From UBA11222 sp030652895 (GTDB lineage Bacteria > Pseudomonadota > Alphaproteobacteria > UBA11222): DNA of 64,000 nt. Each line of letters begins with the position of its first letter. Within the stretch, counting starts at the first letter, position 1. The stretch spans positions 1 through 64,000 of the forward strand of contig JBBQCS010000002.1 in NCBI GenBank assembly GCA_038318895.1, read 5' to 3'. Below, one piece after another: positions 62,549 to 64,000 of this stretch. The notes beneath the pieces are model-generated. The model was not told the origin of the DNA. It searched no databases and saw only the letters and a program-made list of their open reading frames with translations. The translations under genes were made by a program, and so were the position numbers.

Positions 62549-64000
62549 TCAAAACAGGAAATAGCGTTGCGCCATCGGCAACACGGTGGCGGGCGCGCAA
62601 GTCAGAAGTTCACCATCGGCGCGCACCTCGTAAGTTTCCGGGTCAACCTCGATTTTCGGCAGGGCGTTATTGTGGATCATCTGCGCCTTTCCGATGCCGC
62701 GAATATTTTTTACCGGCAGCACTTCACTCTGTAATCCCAACTGGCCTGCAAGTCCGCTCGACATGGCGGCCTGGGATAAAAAACTGAAGCGGCTGGCGGT
62801 GCGCGCCCGCCCGAATGCCCCAAACATCGGGCGGGTATAGACCGGTTGTGGCGTCGGGATGGACGCGTTGGGATCGCCCATCAAGGCGGCGGTAATGGTT
62901 CCGGCCTTCATCACCAGATCAGGTTTAACGCCAAAAAACGCCGGTTTCCACAATACCAGATCGGCGAATTTTCCGGCCTCGATTGATCCCACATAGCTGG
63001 CGATGCCATGCGCGAGCGCTGGATTGATGGTGTATTTCGCGATGTACCGCCGTACACGGAAATTGTCATTATTGCCGGTTTCTTGCGGCAGGGGGCCGCG
63101 CTGTTTGCGCATCTTGTCTGCTGTCTGCCAGGTGCGGATGATCACCTCGCCGATGCGGCCCATGGCCTGACTGTCGGAGGCCAGAATGCTTATCGCGCCC
63201 ATATCGTGCAGAATATCTTCGGCGGCGATTGTTTCGCGCCGGATGCGGCTTTCGGCGAACGCCACGTCTTCGGGGATGTTCGGATCCAGATGATGGCACA
63301 CCATCAGCATATCAAGATGCTCATCAATGGTGTTGACCGTGAACGGGCGCGTCGGATTTGTCGATGATGGGATCACATTGGCGACGCCGCACACCTTGAT
63401 AATGTCGGGCGCATGGCCACCGCCCGCGCCCTCGGTATGAAACGCGTGAATGTTGCGCCCCTTGAAGGCGGCAACGCTGTTTTCGACAAAGCCGGATTCG
63501 TTCAGCGTATCGGTATGAATGGTGACCGCAACGTCCGTTTCTTCCGCAACGCTCAGGCAATTGTCTATGGCCGCGGGTGTGGTGCCCCAGTCTTCGTGCA
63601 GCTTCAACCCGCACGCGCCAGCGGCAACCTGTTCATGTAGTGCGCCCGGAAGGGTCGCGTTGCCCTTGCCAAAATAGCCGATATTAATGGGGAGCGCTTC
63701 TGCGGCCTGCAGCATGCGCGCCAGATGAAACGGGCCGGGGGTGCAGGTGGTGGCGTTGGTGCCTTCGGCCGGACCGGTGCCGCCGCCCATCAGGGTGGTA
63801 ACACCGCTATACAGCGCGTCATCCACCAGTTGCGGGCAGATAAAATGAATATGCACATCGATGCCCCCCGCTGTCAGGATGCGCCCTTCGCCCGCAATAA
63901 TTTCCGTTCCCGGACCAATCACCAGGGTGACACCGGGCTGCACATCGGGATTGCCCGCCTTGCCCACACCCGCAATGCGCCCGTCACGAATACCCACATC
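62549..64000 (-). CDS. ureC: Urease subunit alpha (N terminus beyond the window)
   Basis: The C-terminal 483 or so residues of urease alpha (about 570 in full); the frame runs to the last base. Active-site elements are present: GGIDVHIHFICP (Ni His pair), the carbamylated Lys in GLKLHEDWG, HTDTLNE and FHTEGAGGGHAPD His ligands, the flap Cys in MVCHHLDPNIPEDVAFAESR (e.g. VCHHLDPN) and Asp in ASDSQAMGRIGE. It hydrolyses urea to ammonia and carbamate. The more common Thr before the first His pair is Val here (DVHIH). ureA, ureB and ureD are not in view. Confidence 0.96.
   Translation of the reverse strand, partial: DVGIRDGRIAGVGKAGNPDVQPGVTLVIGPGTEIIAGEGRILTAGGIDVHIHFICPQLVDDALYSGVTTLMGGGTGPAEGTNATTCTPGPFHLARMLQAAEALPINIGYFGKGNATLPGALHEQVAAGACGLKLHEDWGTTPAAIDNCLSVAEETDVAVTIHTDTLNESGFVENSVAAFKGRNIHAFHTEGAGGGHAPDIIKVCGVANVIPSSTNPTRPFTVNTIDEHLDMLMVCHHLDPNIPEDVAFAESRIRRETIAAEDILHDMGAISILASDSQAMGRIGEVIIRTWQTADKMRKQRGPLPQETGNNDNFRVRRYIAKYTINPALAHGIASYVGSIEAGKFADLVLWKPAFFGVKPDLVMKAGTITAALMGDPNASIPTPQPVYTRPMFGAFGRARTASRFSFLSQAAMSSGLAGQLGLQSEVLPVKNIRGIGKAQMIHNNALPKIEVDPETYEVRADGELLTCAPATVLPMAQRYFLF

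Overview
The window looks like a chromosomal segment of an alphaproteobacterium. The reasons are a GcrA-type cell-cycle regulator, the synteny nuoA-N / birA / coaX / RNase J / methylmalonyl-CoA epimerase / DUF1467, the rpsT ... dnaA-dnaN-recF-gyrB order, and uniformly high-GC coding sequence with ATG, GTG and some TTG starts. The genus cannot be named from the sequence. No tRNA, rRNA, insertion sequence, prophage or CRISPR array was recognised. Most of the DNA is core housekeeping sequence with small accessory cassettes between the core blocks.

Layout. 1-5 kb (minus strand): an unidentified partial gene, DUF423 and YciB membrane proteins, a two-subunit Rieske ring-hydroxylating oxygenase, a CoA-transferase-family protein with an unusual active-site residue, DUF1467 and methylmalonyl-CoA epimerase. 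5-22.5 kb (minus): RNase J, type III pantothenate kinase, biotin ligase and the complete 14-gene complex I operon nuoA-N, with many stop/start overlaps. 22.5-36.8 kb: a mixed region with a PEP-CTERM-like exported protein behind a long structured leader, a type I ABC exporter, an anchored metallo-beta-lactamase-fold hydrolase, DUF983, a nitroreductase, an OmpA-like porin, a lactonase/beta-helix pair, a crotonase, a MATE exporter, gcrA, an orphan ABC-2 permease and ccmAB. 36.9-45.4 kb: aconitase, a beta-propeller protein and a four-gene Gld-like ABC operon.

45.5-51.6 kb: fabI, aroC and a thioesterase; then a FecR-domain protein facing a porin across a perfect inverted repeat; then a GFA / HPP / GFA gene trio with duplicated GFA genes. 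51.6-60.5 kb: rpsT, a 628-bp non-coding gap rich in inverted repeats, a rhodanese, dnaA, dnaN, recF, gyrB and purU. 60.5-64 kb (minus): urease genes ureC (cut by the window edge), ureE, ureF and ureG plus a small membrane protein.

How it works together: nuo supplies respiratory proton pumping; birA, coaX and mce serve biotin, CoA and propionyl-CoA metabolism; dnaA/dnaN/recF/gyrB are the replication-initiation block; the urease genes build a nickel enzyme and its maturation system. The least explained parts are the interleaved inverted repeats after rpsT, the operator-like repeat between the FecR-domain gene and the porin, the CoA-transferase homologue with Gly where relatives carry the catalytic Glu, the PEP-CTERM-like gene with its hairpin leader, and the Gld-like operon. 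I saw no convincing wholly new multi-gene system.
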